Assembly (NCBI RefSeq): GCF_007830315.1
Contig: NZ_VLKJ01000007.1
Coordinates: 124,001 to 188,000 of the forward strand
Direction of reading: 5' to 3'
From: Novosphingobium taihuense
GTDB taxonomy: Bacteria > Pseudomonadota > Alphaproteobacteria > Sphingomonadales > Sphingomonadaceae
Length of the DNA stretch: 64,000 nt
In this document: one piece after another, positions 37,493-46,815 of the stretch
Layout of the letters: each line of letters starts with the position of its first letter
Numbering within the stretch: position 1 is the stretch's first letter
The notes under the pieces: generated by a model
Database searches by the model: none
Seen by the model: only the letters and a program-made list of their open reading frames with translations
What the model was told of the DNA's origin: nothing
Program-made: the position numbers and the translations under genes

Positions 37493-37945
37493 TTATGTCG
37501 CTTTTACTAATATGAGTGGCTGCCGGTATGTTATGGGAAACTCATCTACGCCAATAAATGAGAGTACGGTCGGGATGCTGTAAGTGATCGTGACCGACTT
37601 CTCGATCGTGTCTGCGACACGTGGTGTCGCAACGCTCGTAACGCTTAGGGCAAGTCTGGAACTCTCTAGATTGTATGGGTTCTTGATTGAAATAGAGCGC
37701 AGATAGAATCGGATTTGGTCGTTGGACAGTTCATTACCGGTTTGATAGTTTACGACAGCATACCGCATAACGTCCGACCCGATCGAACGCATCGCATTGT
37801 AGTTCTGCATGCCGATGCCGATTTGAAATACGCCAAGCATGAGTGCCATGACTGTAGGCGCAAGCAAGGCAAATTCCGTAATAACCGAACCGTCTGTGTG
37901 GCGCAGGAGTTTCCGCGACACGAGGGCAATCCTGCCAATCTTCAT
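37493..37945 (-). CDS. TadE-like pseudopilin
   Basis: A 150-residue protein with leader and segment TDGSVITEFALLAPTVMALMLG. The start at 37945 is the ATG that overlaps the previous gene's stop by 4 bases; the frame is open further upstream but only inside the neighbouring gene. The periplasmic part is beta-rich and short. It is the last gene of the second module, ahead of the AT-rich gap. Confidence 0.78.
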   Translation of the reverse strand: MKIGRIALVSRKLLRHTDGSVITEFALLAPTVMALMLGVFQIGIGMQNYNAMRSIGSDVMRYAVVNYQTGNELSNDQIRFYLRSISIKNPYNLESSRLALSVTSVATPRVADTIEKSVTITYSIPTVLSFIGVDEFPITYRQPLILVKAT

Positions 37946-38415
37946 GCCTTGGTCCTCTGCCCATAGAGAATGTAGCGGTTCAGGCGCAGCGCAATCGCTG
38001 ATCCAACTCCGAACTCTGTCCAGATCGGTACGTAGTTGTCTCGCAGAGTGACTTGGACGTACCGCGAAACATTGTCTCCCGATGCGCAAGTACTTTCCAG
38101 TACAACGTATTCCGCTGAGGAGTTGCAACGAAAGGCTGCAGTTACGGTGATTTGTTCTGTGGCCAGTCCCGTCGTAGTTGCGACGACGCTCTTGAGAGTC
38201 GTGAGTTCGTCGGTCGTATCGGGATCGGTCGCAAGTGCGATCGACTCTGCAACGGTCATTGCACTCTGCAATTCACTCTGACGCGCAACCAGGCTGCTGA
38301 CTTGGTAGGCACCAAGACTCAACAGCACCATCAGCGGTGTGATGATAGCCGTTTCCACGGCCATCGCACCATTGCGGTCCTTCAGCAGGCCAATTGGGAG
38401 CAGACGCACCGCCAT
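37942..38415 (-). CDS. TadE-like pseudopilin
   Basis: A 157-residue protein with segment RNGAMAVETAIITPLMVLLSLG, the TadE signature with Thr in place of Phe after the glutamate. Two cysteines in the periplasmic part (FRCNSS and STCASG) could form a disulfide. The ATG at 38415 overlaps the stop of the upstream TadG-like gene by one base. It is the middle gene of the second module. Confidence 0.78.
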   Translation of the reverse strand: MAVRLLPIGLLKDRNGAMAVETAIITPLMVLLSLGAYQVSSLVARQSELQSAMTVAESIALATDPDTTDELTTLKSVVATTTGLATEQITVTAAFRCNSSAEYVVLESTCASGDNVSRYVQVTLRDNYVPIWTEFGVGSAIALRLNRYILYGQRTKA

Positions 38416-40034
38416 CACACCACCAACTTCACCTTGCTGACTTCTGTCGCAACAACCGTATCCTCGTTGGCGCCGGGTGGACAGAAAGTGGTCATGTTGG
38501 CCGTGCCCGAGATAGTGATGGTGTTTGCGGCGATCATCAGACACTGGCTGGTCACCTTGGCCGTCCCGGTGAAGTCGATGCCGCTGTTGGGCAGATAAAT
38601 CGTCCCATTCAACACCGTTGACGCATCGCCATTGATTTTGCTCCGGTCCGTCCCGGTGGAATGCCGGTCTTCGAACACGAGCATTCCCGCCAGTGCATTT
38701 GCTTCAGTCGTAGAGATGCCTCGGCTCACAAGTTCTGATGCCTGAATGGCCGTCAGGTTGATGTTGGAGCCGCCATTGATCTTGATGTAGGCGCCGTTTT
38801 TCAGCACGAACATCACGCCACTACCGACCACTGCGTACTGGCCACTGATTTCCACGCCACCGCCGTCGATCACGTAGACACCAGGAGCAAAGGTGGTCGC
38901 GCAGGAGACCTTTATCCCTCCGGTATAAGTACCAGGTTGCACGGATGCCAGGTCTGCGGTGGTGTTCTTGCTGATGTTGGAAATCGTCGTGGCCACAACG
39001 GTTTCCATTTTCTCCCAAACGATATTGTTGCCTGAACCGTTGTTCGTCTGGGTCCACGTTGTGGTTGTGGTGTAAGTGGTTCCCGCTACGGTCGTATTGT
39101 CTACGATGACATAGGTCTCGTTGCCGGTCGTCGTGTAATCCTTCTTCGCGTTCTTGTTCCCAGTCACCTGCTCGGTCGCGGTCTGCCACGTTGCTCCCTT
39201 CCAGTAGGTATAGGTAACCGTGGTTTGCTTGCTGCGATCTGCGCGGGTCGTCGTAGTACCTTTCACACAGTAATAGCTACGGGCGACTTGGCTTTCGGCA
39301 GGATTGGGTGGGGAAAGATTGGCATAAGGGTCAAACAGACCCTCAAGATAGTCATGTACCTCGTCGTCGGTGTGAAGGTTGAACCAATCATCGATGCCGC
39401 CGCGCGAGAGTACCCAACCAGCGTCGATATCTGGATTTCCGTCGACCACAATTGACGATTCCGAAGTTGAAAGAGCAGCAATACCGCACTTTGCCTTCAG
39501 CACGGAACTGCCGCCGATAGTCACGGCACCACTTTCATCTTCATCAAGTGCCAGCAGGCAGGAAGTGAACGACGCTCCAGACGTATACGCAGCCTGCGCG
39601 GATGCAGTTACCGTGGTGCCCTTGCCCGTCAGGAAGCTTGAGAACGGCAGAGTATCCTGCACCGAAGCTCTGACAGAGACACTGTTGTCACTTCCCCCCG
39701 CAAAATTGGTAAGTGTCACCGTGGGCGGGCCAACGGTGATGTCCGACACAGTCGATATGTTTGCGTTGAATTCCTGCAACGCGCGGGCCGAGTAATTGGC
39801 TCTTGTAGCGCTCTGTGTACGTGCCCATGCGCCGGCAATCGCCGCTTGGTCCACCGCGAACTGCAATTCACGTTTCCACATGTACCACTGCGCCGTATCG
39901 ACCGCGAGACCGGCACCACCGATAAACGCCGGCATGCCGATCGCGACTAACAGCGTCGCATTACCACTGGTGTGACGGGCTAGGCGCTTGAAGAAGTCGC
40001 CCAACCTGACCAAAGATCGAAATGCTGTAAGCAT
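38415..40034 (-). CDS. TadG-like protein with beta-solenoid-like C-terminus
   Basis: A 539-residue protein with the Flp-assembly TadG-like N-terminal segment HTSGNATLLVAIGMPAFIGGAGLAVD, then about 170 residues typical of the family. A Thr/Asn-rich stretch at about 260-340 leads into a C-terminal region rich in short repeats with alternating Gly, Asn and hydrophobic residues (VYVIDGGGVEISG, GAYIKINGGSNINL, TITISGTANM), which looks like a right-handed beta-helix. No vWA motif is present, unlike the homologue at 35423. It is the first gene of the second module and divergent from the gene at 40180. Confidence 0.78.
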   Translation of the reverse strand: MLTAFRSLVRLGDFFKRLARHTSGNATLLVAIGMPAFIGGAGLAVDTAQWYMWKRELQFAVDQAAIAGAWARTQSATRANYSARALQEFNANISTVSDITVGPPTVTLTNFAGGSDNSVSVRASVQDTLPFSSFLTGKGTTVTASAQAAYTSGASFTSCLLALDEDESGAVTIGGSSVLKAKCGIAALSTSESSIVVDGNPDIDAGWVLSRGGIDDWFNLHTDDEVHDYLEGLFDPYANLSPPNPAESQVARSYYCVKGTTTTRADRSKQTTVTYTYWKGATWQTATEQVTGNKNAKKDYTTTGNETYVIVDNTTVAGTTYTTTTTWTQTNNGSGNNIVWEKMETVVATTISNISKNTTADLASVQPGTYTGGIKVSCATTFAPGVYVIDGGGVEISGQYAVVGSGVMFVLKNGAYIKINGGSNINLTAIQASELVSRGISTTEANALAGMLVFEDRHSTGTDRSKINGDASTVLNGTIYLPNSGIDFTGTAKVTSQCLMIAANTITISGTANMTTFCPPGANEDTVVATEVSKVKLVV

Positions 40035-40179
40035 CCTGCTAACGTCTTTTCACCTTGCCAGTGGCAACCGAAGCCTGATCGGCGCGACTCGTTCATTAGT
40101 TCGTCGTGGTAAGTTCATCTTGAAGCCATCTGGTTGACGGGCCGTTAAAGATTAGGGGAATGATACGGGTGTCACGGTA

Positions 40180-40767
40180 ATGCACGGTCAACCATCGGAA
40201 TCCGCAGAAATGCTTGATCCCGCGCAGCGACTGGCGCTGGTCTACGCTCCAAAGTCAGCGCAAGCGGCTTGGCTGGCCCTGTTCCTGTTTGAGAGGCGAC
40301 TGGCCGAAATAGCGCGGCCCGGTCGTGAACCTTTAATGATTCAGCTAAGACTTTCATGGTGGCGTGATCGCCTTGGTGAGCCTTCGTCCGCATGGCCTGT
40401 CAGCGAACCAGTCCTCGCAAATCTGAAAGCATGGAACGAGCAGCATCGCGAACTTGCTTGCCTGGTCGATGGCTGGGAGGCACTTGTGGTTGGGGAAGAC
40501 GGCGGCGCTGAGCTTGCCAAGGCCCGTGAGGAGGCGCTTGTAACACTTGCGCTTCTTCTCAGGGTCGATGATCTCGAGTCGGTGAGGCAAGCTGCACGCC
40601 AGTACATTGATCCGTCGATTGCTTCAGGGGCACCTGCCACCTTGCCACGATCGATGCGACCGCTTTCGGTATTGCGCACTATGGCTCAGCGGGAAGCACT
40701 CGGGGGCAAGCCAACGCCATTGCGAGATCTTGGCAGGGTAATGTGGGCCGGGCTGTTGGGTCGCTGA
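40180..40767 (+). CDS. Squalene/phytoene synthase-like protein, short and without catalytic motifs
   Basis: A 195-residue protein. The segment RLALVYAPKSAQAAWLALFLFERRLAEIA, then MIQLRLSWWRDRL and later AREEALVTLALLL, follows the pattern of the alphaproteobacterial squalene-synthase-like family related to mitochondrial NDUFAF6. It is shorter than true synthases (about 280) and I see no DxxxD prenyl-diphosphate motif, so catalysis is unlikely. An assembly-factor role for respiratory complex I is a possible analogy. The ribosome site is weak; ATG 40210 is an alternative start. Confidence 0.6.
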   Translation: MHGQPSESAEMLDPAQRLALVYAPKSAQAAWLALFLFERRLAEIARPGREPLMIQLRLSWWRDRLGEPSSAWPVSEPVLANLKAWNEQHRELACLVDGWEALVVGEDGGAELAKAREEALVTLALLLRVDDLESVRQAARQYIDPSIASGAPATLPRSMRPLSVLRTMAQREALGGKPTPLRDLGRVMWAGLLGR

Positions 40768-40845
40768 CTTTCTGCCAAACTGGAATCATCTCCGGCTGCT
40801 CCTGCCCCCGAGCCCAGCTAAGCCTGTGCCGCGGAGGCGGTGGTC

Positions 40846-41322
40846 ATGGTGCGTGCTTTGCTTGGCGGTCTGGCGGCACTGATGCTCGTCGCTGCGGGAG
40901 TTTTCTGGTGGCAGGGCAGGGCTCAGTCCATATCGGGTGAAGCGCCGCCTGCGCTGCCTCTCCAGGACGCCTCCATTGCCGAACCGGAGGAGTTGCCGAG
41001 TGCTGATGTCGAAGGCCTGATGGGGGCCGAACCGCCGGAGGCAACGGTTGTCGGCAAGGAAACCCGGAGGTTCAATCTTGTCGACAAGGACCGTGACAAC
41101 CGCATCAGCCGCACCGAGATGTTGAGCCAACGGGCCAAGGCCTTCCGCAAGCTCGACAAGGATGGAAACAATCTGCTGACGTTCGAGGAGTGGGCGTTCG
41201 CCACGGTCGACAAGTTCAAGGTCGCAGATAGCAATGGCGACCTTTTCCTGACGCGTCAGGAGTTTGCAACCACTCGCCCGAAGGACAAACCTAAGCCGAA
41301 GCTGACGTGCTCGTGCAAATGA
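40846..41322 (+). CDS. Membrane-anchored EF-hand protein
   Basis: A 158-residue protein with an N-terminal hydrophobic anchor (VRALLGGLAALMLVAAGVFWW) and an acidic linker. Three EF-hand loops follow: DKDRDNRISRTE, DKDGNNLLTFEE and DSNGDLFLTRQE. The third is followed by a Lys/Pro tail ending CSCK. GGAGG lies 8 bases before the ATG. It should bind calcium in the periplasm. It is convergent with trmFO and 78 bases after the squalene-synthase-like gene. Target unknown. Confidence 0.85.
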   Translation: MVRALLGGLAALMLVAAGVFWWQGRAQSISGEAPPALPLQDASIAEPEELPSADVEGLMGAEPPEATVVGKETRRFNLVDKDRDNRISRTEMLSQRAKAFRKLDKDGNNLLTFEEWAFATVDKFKVADSNGDLFLTRQEFATTRPKDKPKPKLTCSCK

Positions 41323-41340
41323 GCGTCTGCTCGGTCAAGG

Positions 41341-42708
41341 TCAGGCGAGCGTGCTGACCCACCCAGATATCTCTGCCTTGGCTCGCTCGGTATATGCTTC
41401 CTTGCGTGCTTTCTTCTTCACGTCGTGCAGAGGTGGGAAGAGGCCGAAGTTTACGTTCATCGGCTGATAATTCTCGGCCTCGGCATCGCCGGTAATATGT
41501 GCCAGTAGCGCTCCCAGCGCGGTCGTGCGCGGCGGGGGTGACCATTCGCGTCCAGCGACTTGCGCCGCTGTCATAAGCCCGGCCAGCATGCCCACCGACC
41601 CGCTTTCGACATAGCCCTCGCATCCGGTGATCTGGCCGGCAAAACGAATATGCGGAGCGGACTTCAGGCGAAGCTGGCGATCGAGCAGTGTGGGTGAATT
41701 GAGGAACGTGTTGCGATGCAGGCCGCCTAGGCGCGCGAATTCGGCGTTCTCAAGGCCTGGGATCGTGCGGAAAACCCGAACCTGCTCGGCATGCTTCAAT
41801 TTCGTCTGGAAGCCTACCATGTTCCAAAGCGTCCCCAGCTTGTTATCCTGCCGCAGTTGGACCACGGCGTACGGCCAACGTCCGTTAGGGTGTTCGTCCG
41901 TCGCCCAGTGCGGATTATCGAGGCCAACCGGCTTCATCGGCCCGAACCGTAACGTTTCAACGCCGCGAGCAGCCATGACCTCCACCGGCATGCAGCCGTC
42001 GAAGTACGGCGTGTCTGCTTCCCACTCCTTGAACTCGGTCTTCTCGCCCGCCAGCAGTTCCTCGCGGAAGGCCAAGTACTGCTCCTTGTTCATCGGGCAG
42101 TTGATGTAGTCCCGTCCGTCGCCACCCATGGCCAGCGAGGCTTCCGCCCCCTTGTCCCAGCGCGAGGCCATCCAGGCGACGTCCATGTTGATCGAGTCCC
42201 GGTAGACGATCGGCGCGATCGCGTCGAAGAAGGCGAGGCTGTCGGCACCGGTTGCAGATCCGATGCTGTTCGCCAGTGTCGGCGCGGTGAGGGGGCCAGT
42301 GGCAACAATGGTGAGCCCCTCGCTGGGCAGGGCATCCACGCGCTCCCGGACTAGCTCAAGCGTTGGCTGAGCGCGCAAGGCAGCCTCGACCTCTGCGGAA
42401 AAAACATCGCGATCCACCGCGAGAGCAGATCCGGCAGGGACACGTGCCTTGGCAGCCGCTGCCATCAGCAGACTGTCGCACTGACGCATTTCGTAGTGCA
42501 GCAGGCCCACGGCGTTCTTCTCGTCGTCGTCCGAGCGGAAGGAATTTGAGCAGACGAGTTCGGCCAGGCCGTCGCTGTTGTGTGCCGCAGTCGTATCACC
42601 ACCTCCACGCATTTCCGAGAGACGAACGCGAATGCCGCGGCGGGCCAGTTGCCATGCTGCTTCGCTGCCGGCCATGCCGCCGCCGATTATGTGTACCTGA
42701 TGGGTCAT
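41341..42708 (-). CDS. trmFO: Methylenetetrahydrofolate-tRNA-(uracil-5-)-methyltransferase
   Basis: A 455-residue FAD/folate enzyme that forms ribothymidine at position 54 of tRNAs. The FAD loop [13 protein letters not shown] (residues 7-19), the family segment SEMRG followed by [13 protein letters not shown], and [15 protein letters not shown] near the C-terminus are distinctive. The ATG at 42708 has AAGGG upstream. It is divergent from the membrane protein at 42777. Confidence 0.95.
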   Translation of the reverse strand: MTHQVHIIGGGMAGSEAAWQLARRGIRVRLSEMRGGGDTTAAHNSDGLAELVCSNSFRSDDDEKNAVGLLHYEMRQCDSLLMAAAAKARVPAGSALAVDRDVFSAEVEAALRAQPTLELVRERVDALPSEGLTIVATGPLTAPTLANSIGSATGADSLAFFDAIAPIVYRDSINMDVAWMASRWDKGAEASLAMGGDGRDYINCPMNKEQYLAFREELLAGEKTEFKEWEADTPYFDGCMPVEVMAARGVETLRFGPMKPVGLDNPHWATDEHPNGRWPYAVVQLRQDNKLGTLWNMVGFQTKLKHAEQVRVFRTIPGLENAEFARLGGLHRNTFLNSPTLLDRQLRLKSAPHIRFAGQITGCEGYVESGSVGMLAGLMTAAQVAGREWSPPPRTTALGALLAHITGDAEAENYQPMNVNFGLFPPLHDVKKKARKEAYTERAKAEISGWVSTLA

Positions 42709-42776
42709 GACGCAGCCCTTGGCATTGCCGCGCCGCTGCGGCAAGACCGGCTGCAGTACAGGAGGGATGGGGACTA

Positions 42777-43442
42777 GTGTCAGACCGCGGGTTGATCGAG
42801 AAGCGGCCTTGGCTTGTGGCGAGCCTTGTCGCGGGAACTAGCTACTGGCTTGCGTCGAAAGGCCAGGTCCCAGGGCTCTGGCTGATCCTCTGGAAAGGCA
42901 CGGGCGTTGCCTTGCTTGCAGCTTATGCCTGGGCACATCACCCTTCGCGCAATGCACACCAGATCGCGCTGGTTATGGCGCTGGGCGCGATTGGCGATGT
43001 AGTCCTGGAACTGAACTTCACCTTGGGAGCGGTGGCCTTCCTGCTAGGACATCTGGCTGCGATCTCGCTTTATCTGCGCTTTCGTAGGGACCGTCCGAAC
43101 ACAAGCCAGAACGTTGCGGCAATCGTAACGTTGCTGGCTGTTCCACTCATCTCGCTCGAGCTGACAGGTCAAGCTCAAGTTATGGTTTATGCGCTGAGCC
43201 TGTCCGGCATGGCCGCATCGGCATGGCTCAGCAGTTTTCCACGCTACCGCATCGGTCTCGGCGCGATGATGTTTGTCGCTTCGGACCTGCTGATTTTCGC
43301 TCGCATGGGGCCATTGGCTGGCAAACCGTTACCGGGTTTGCTGATCTGGCCGCTGTATTACTTCGGGCAGTTCCTGATCTGCACCGGCGTCATCTCGACA
43401 CTCAGTGCTAGAGGAGAGTTCAACTCGCCGCCGGCAACTTGA
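42777..43442 (+). CDS. YhhN/TMEM86-like lysoplasmalogenase family membrane protein
   Basis: A 221-residue protein with about eight hydrophobic segments. The central [10 protein letters not shown] and the later [11 protein letters not shown] contain the spaced aspartates typical of YhhN-family proteins, some of which hydrolyse the vinyl-ether bond of lysoplasmalogens. It starts at GTG 42777 with GGAGGGATGGGGA upstream. The 3' end overlaps the convergent DUF952 gene by 23 bases. Enzyme activity in this organism is not shown. Confidence 0.8.
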   Translation: MSDRGLIEKRPWLVASLVAGTSYWLASKGQVPGLWLILWKGTGVALLAAYAWAHHPSRNAHQIALVMALGAIGDVVLELNFTLGAVAFLLGHLAAISLYLRFRRDRPNTSQNVAAIVTLLAVPLISLELTGQAQVMVYALSLSGMAASAWLSSFPRYRIGLGAMMFVASDLLIFARMGPLAGKPLPGLLIWPLYYFGQFLICTGVISTLSARGEFNSPPAT

Positions 43443-43773
43443 CACGTCCATCCGTGCCACGCCCCAGCGGACCGTAAGCCACGGCGGCATTCAAAGGCAA
43501 GTCTGCGTAGATGTGCGGGAACAGCTGACCGCCACGCGATGGCTCCCATTTCACCGCATCACCAAGCACGGCGAGATCGACTGCCACGACGTGCAGATCA
43601 GTCTGTCCGGCGAAGTGCTTGTCGACAGTCTCGGTCAGTTGCGCTTCGGTCGAAAGGTGAATGTAGCCATCCGCAAGATCGATCGGCGCGCCCTTGAACA
43701 CCCCATTGGTTTCCAACTGCGCCATCTGCGGCGCGGTCAGCACCTTGTAGGCAATGAGCGGAAAATCGCTCAT
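43420..43773 (-). CDS. DUF952 family protein
   Basis: A 117-residue cytoplasmic protein of the DUF952 family. Its family features are GYIHLST near residue 40, the segment DLHVVAVDL, and FPHIYADLPLNAAVAYGPL near the end. Function is unknown; the fold is reported to resemble ADP-ribosyl-transferase-like proteins. The ATG overlaps the gyrA stop by 4 bases, so it is translated with gyrA. Confidence 0.85.
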   Translation of the reverse strand: MSDFPLIAYKVLTAPQMAQLETNGVFKGAPIDLADGYIHLSTEAQLTETVDKHFAGQTDLHVVAVDLAVLGDAVKWEPSRGGQLFPHIYADLPLNAAVAYGPLGRGTDGRVKLPAAS

Positions 43774-46499
43774 TCGTTGACGGTGTCTTCGCCTTCAGCA
43801 GTATCGACCGCACCGTCCTCGGAACCCTCTTCATCCGCAAGGCGCACGGCGCTGACCACGTGCTCGTCGCCGGAAACGTTGAACAATCGGACACCTGCCG
43901 AGCCACGACCGATCACGCGCAGTGTCGTCAAGGGCAGACGGATGAGTTTGGCCTGATCGGTGACAAGCATGAGCTGGTCAGCCTGCGTTGCAGGGAAGCT
44001 CGCCACAACCGGCCCGTTGCGGGCGATGTTGTCGATATTCGTAATGCCCTGTCCGCCACGACCGGTGCGACGGTATTCATAGGCTGAGGAGAGCTTGCCG
44101 TAGCCATTGGCACAAACCGTGAGGATGAACTGCTCGCGCGAGGCAAGTTCTGCCATGCGCTCGGCTGGTGTCGTGGGCTCGCCTTCCTTCTCACCCTTCC
44201 AGGGGGCGAAGCGGAGATAATCCTCTCGTTCCTCCGGACTGGCGCCGACGCGGTGGAGGATCGAGAGCGAGATGACCTCGTCGTCACCCTTGAGCGTCAT
44301 GCCGCGCACACCGGTGGAAGTGCGGCTTGTGAATTCTCGGACTTCATCACCGGCGAAGCGGATGGCTTTACCCGAGCGGGTCGCCAGCAGAACGTCGTCG
44401 CTAGCTTCGAGCAACGCGACACCGATCAGGCGATCATCGCTGTCCTCTTCGAACTTCATCGCGAACTTGCCGTTCGACGGGATGTTGGCGAAGGCGTCCA
44501 TCGAGTTGCGGCGGACATTGCCCTTTGCCGTAGCGAAAACCACCGAGAGCTTGCCCCACTCGGCTTCGTCTTCCGGCAACGGCAGGACAGTGGCGATTGT
44601 CTCGCCCTGATCCAATGCCGGCAACATGTTGATGACAGGTCGCCCGCGCGTGGTCGGCCCACCTTCGGGAAGGCGCCAGACCTTGAGGCGATAGACCTTG
44701 CCTGCGGTCGAGAAGAACAGGACCGGCGTGTGGGTGCTGGTGACGAACATCGTCGCCACGGCATCCTCGTCCTTCGTCGCCATGCCCGAGCGGCCCTTGC
44801 CGCCACGGTTTTGCGCGCGGAATGTCGAGAGCGGGGTGCGCTTGATGTAGCCGTCGAGGGTGATGGTCACGACCATGTCCTCGCGCTCGATCAGGTCCTC
44901 GTCCTCGATGCCATCAGCAGCAGGCGCGATCTCCGATAGTCGTGGCGTTGCAAAGGCCTGACGAACCGCAACCAGTTCGTCGCGCATCACGCCGTAAAGC
45001 TTCACGCGGTCAGACAGAATCTCAAGCAGCTCTGCAATCGTGCGAGCCAGGCCTTCGAGTTCCTCGCCAATCTCGTCACGGCCGAGCGCAGTGAGGCGAT
45101 GCAGGCGCAGGTCGAGGATGGCGCGCACTTGCACTTCGGAAAGGCGATAGGTTGCGGAATCAACCGAACCCATGTCCTCGATAGCCTCGACCAGCCTGAT
45201 GTACGGCGCAATCTCGCCCATCGGCCATTCGCGCGAAAGCAGCGCTTCACGGGCGATGGACGGGTTCGAAGAGCCACGGATGATGCGCACGACTTCGTCG
45301 AGATTGGTCACCGCGATGACCAGGCCCAGCAAGATATGGGCCCGATCGCGCGCCTTGTTGAGTTCGAACTTGGTGCGGCGGGTGATCACTTCCTCGCGGA
45401 AGCGGACAAAGGCCTCGATGATGTCCTTGAGGTTCAGGACCTCCGGGCGACCGCCGCGGATTGCCAGCATATTTGCCGGGAAGCTAGATTGCGCAGGCGT
45501 GTTGCGCCAGATCTGGTTCAAGACCACTTCGGGCGTCGCATCGCGCTTGAGATCGATGACTACGCGTACGCCTTCGCGGTTCGATTCATCGCGGATATCC
45601 GAAATGCCTTCGATCCGCTTGTCCTTGGCGGCTTCGGCAATCTTCTCGACAAGACCAGACTTGCCCACCTGATAGGGAATGCTGGTCAGCACGATCGAGC
45701 GGCGATCGCCCCGCGTTTCCTCGATCTGGTGCCGTGCTCGCATGATGATCGAGCCGCGGCCTTCATGATAGGCCTTGCGCGCGCCGGAAAGGCCAAGGAT
45801 CAGCGGTGCCGTCGGGAAGTCAGGTCCCGGAACGATCTGGATCAGCTCATCGATCGTGATCAGCGGGTTTTCAATGTAAGCGAGGCAGGCGTCGATCACC
45901 TCGCCAAGATTGTGCGGCGGAATGTTCGTCGCCATGCCGACGGCAATGCCGCCCGCGCCATTGACCAGCAGGTTCGGGAAGCGTGCCGGGAGGACCTGCG
46001 GTTCATGCTCCGAACCATCGTAGTTCGGAATGAAGTCGACCGTGTCCTTCTCGATGTCGGCCAGCAGCGAATCTGCGACCTTGGCAAGACGCGCTTCGGT
46101 GTAGCGCATCGACGCCGGCGGATCGGGGTCCATCGAGCCGAAGTTGCCTTGGCCGTCGATGAGCGGAAGCCGCATCGACCAGTCCTGCGTCATCCGCGCC
46201 AGTGCATCATAGATCGCACTGTCGCCATGCGGGTGGTACTTGCCCATGCAGTCGCCAACGATACGCGCGGACTTGCGATAGGCTTTGGTGGAGACGAACC
46301 CGTTCTCGTGGCTGGTCCACAGGATGCGACGGTGGACCGGCTTCAGGCCATCACGCACATCGGGTAGCGCGCGGCTGACGATCACGCTCATCGCGTAATC
46401 GAGGTAGCTGGTCTTCATCTCGTCGACGATGTCGATCCGCTGGAACTCACCTTCGGGCGAGGGGGCAGGGGGGTCGATGATCGTGGTGTCGTCGCTCAC
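43770..46499 (-). CDS. gyrA: DNA gyrase subunit A
   Basis: A 909-residue type II topoisomerase subunit that cuts and rejoins DNA to introduce negative supercoils. The catalytic tyrosine is Tyr133 in MRYTEARL. The quinolone-resistance-determining segment [13 protein letters not shown] keeps serine (Ser94) and aspartate (Asp98) at the positions of E. coli Ser83 and Asp87, the susceptible-type residues. The C-terminal beta-pinwheel carries the GyrA box-like [10 protein letters not shown], which separates it from ParC. Coupled to DUF952 downstream. Confidence 0.97.
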   Translation of the reverse strand: MSDDTTIIDPPAPSPEGEFQRIDIVDEMKTSYLDYAMSVIVSRALPDVRDGLKPVHRRILWTSHENGFVSTKAYRKSARIVGDCMGKYHPHGDSAIYDALARMTQDWSMRLPLIDGQGNFGSMDPDPPASMRYTEARLAKVADSLLADIEKDTVDFIPNYDGSEHEPQVLPARFPNLLVNGAGGIAVGMATNIPPHNLGEVIDACLAYIENPLITIDELIQIVPGPDFPTAPLILGLSGARKAYHEGRGSIIMRARHQIEETRGDRRSIVLTSIPYQVGKSGLVEKIAEAAKDKRIEGISDIRDESNREGVRVVIDLKRDATPEVVLNQIWRNTPAQSSFPANMLAIRGGRPEVLNLKDIIEAFVRFREEVITRRTKFELNKARDRAHILLGLVIAVTNLDEVVRIIRGSSNPSIAREALLSREWPMGEIAPYIRLVEAIEDMGSVDSATYRLSEVQVRAILDLRLHRLTALGRDEIGEELEGLARTIAELLEILSDRVKLYGVMRDELVAVRQAFATPRLSEIAPAADGIEDEDLIEREDMVVTITLDGYIKRTPLSTFRAQNRGGKGRSGMATKDEDAVATMFVTSTHTPVLFFSTAGKVYRLKVWRLPEGGPTTRGRPVINMLPALDQGETIATVLPLPEDEAEWGKLSVVFATAKGNVRRNSMDAFANIPSNGKFAMKFEEDSDDRLIGVALLEASDDVLLATRSGKAIRFAGDEVREFTSRTSTGVRGMTLKGDDEVISLSILHRVGASPEEREDYLRFAPWKGEKEGEPTTPAERMAELASREQFILTVCANGYGKLSSAYEYRRTGRGGQGITNIDNIARNGPVVASFPATQADQLMLVTDQAKLIRLPLTTLRVIGRGSAGVRLFNVSGDEHVVSAVRLADEEGSEDGAVDTAEGEDTVNE

Positions 46500-46815
46500 G
46501 GGAACTGCTTTTCGTTATAGAGACAAAGGGTGGATAACGGCCCTAGGACAATTGCCGTGCGATAGCCAGCAAGAGGGGCTCGATCGCCCGGAAACGTCTA
46601 TGGTTTTCCACACCTGCGACCAAGTGCATGAATATTGGGACGAGGTGCCATTCAATCGCGGTTCACCGTGAAAAGGGTAGCGCACAAACCGTTGCCAAGG
46701 GCCAAATTCCGCGCCACTAGCGGGATCGACCAGAGGTGAGAGGACACCGGGGTGCGAAGGTGTCGGGGCAGGGTCGCTCCCGCGGACGCATCCGGTCGAA
46801 CAGGAGACGATTTCT
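46500..46815. other. Intergenic region between gyrA and periplasmic TPR gene
   Basis: A 316-base divergent region without a supported gene. It should contain the promoters of both neighbours. The only clear structure is a hairpin GACACC / GGTGTC (46743-46764) in the probable leader of the TPR gene, about 50 bases before its start; AGGAGA lies 5 bases before that ATG. Confidence 0.5.

Noticed and set aside
45099..46367. 422-codon plus-strand frame opposite gyrA
   Set aside because: Entirely inside gyrA on the opposite strand and of low-complexity composition; a shadow.
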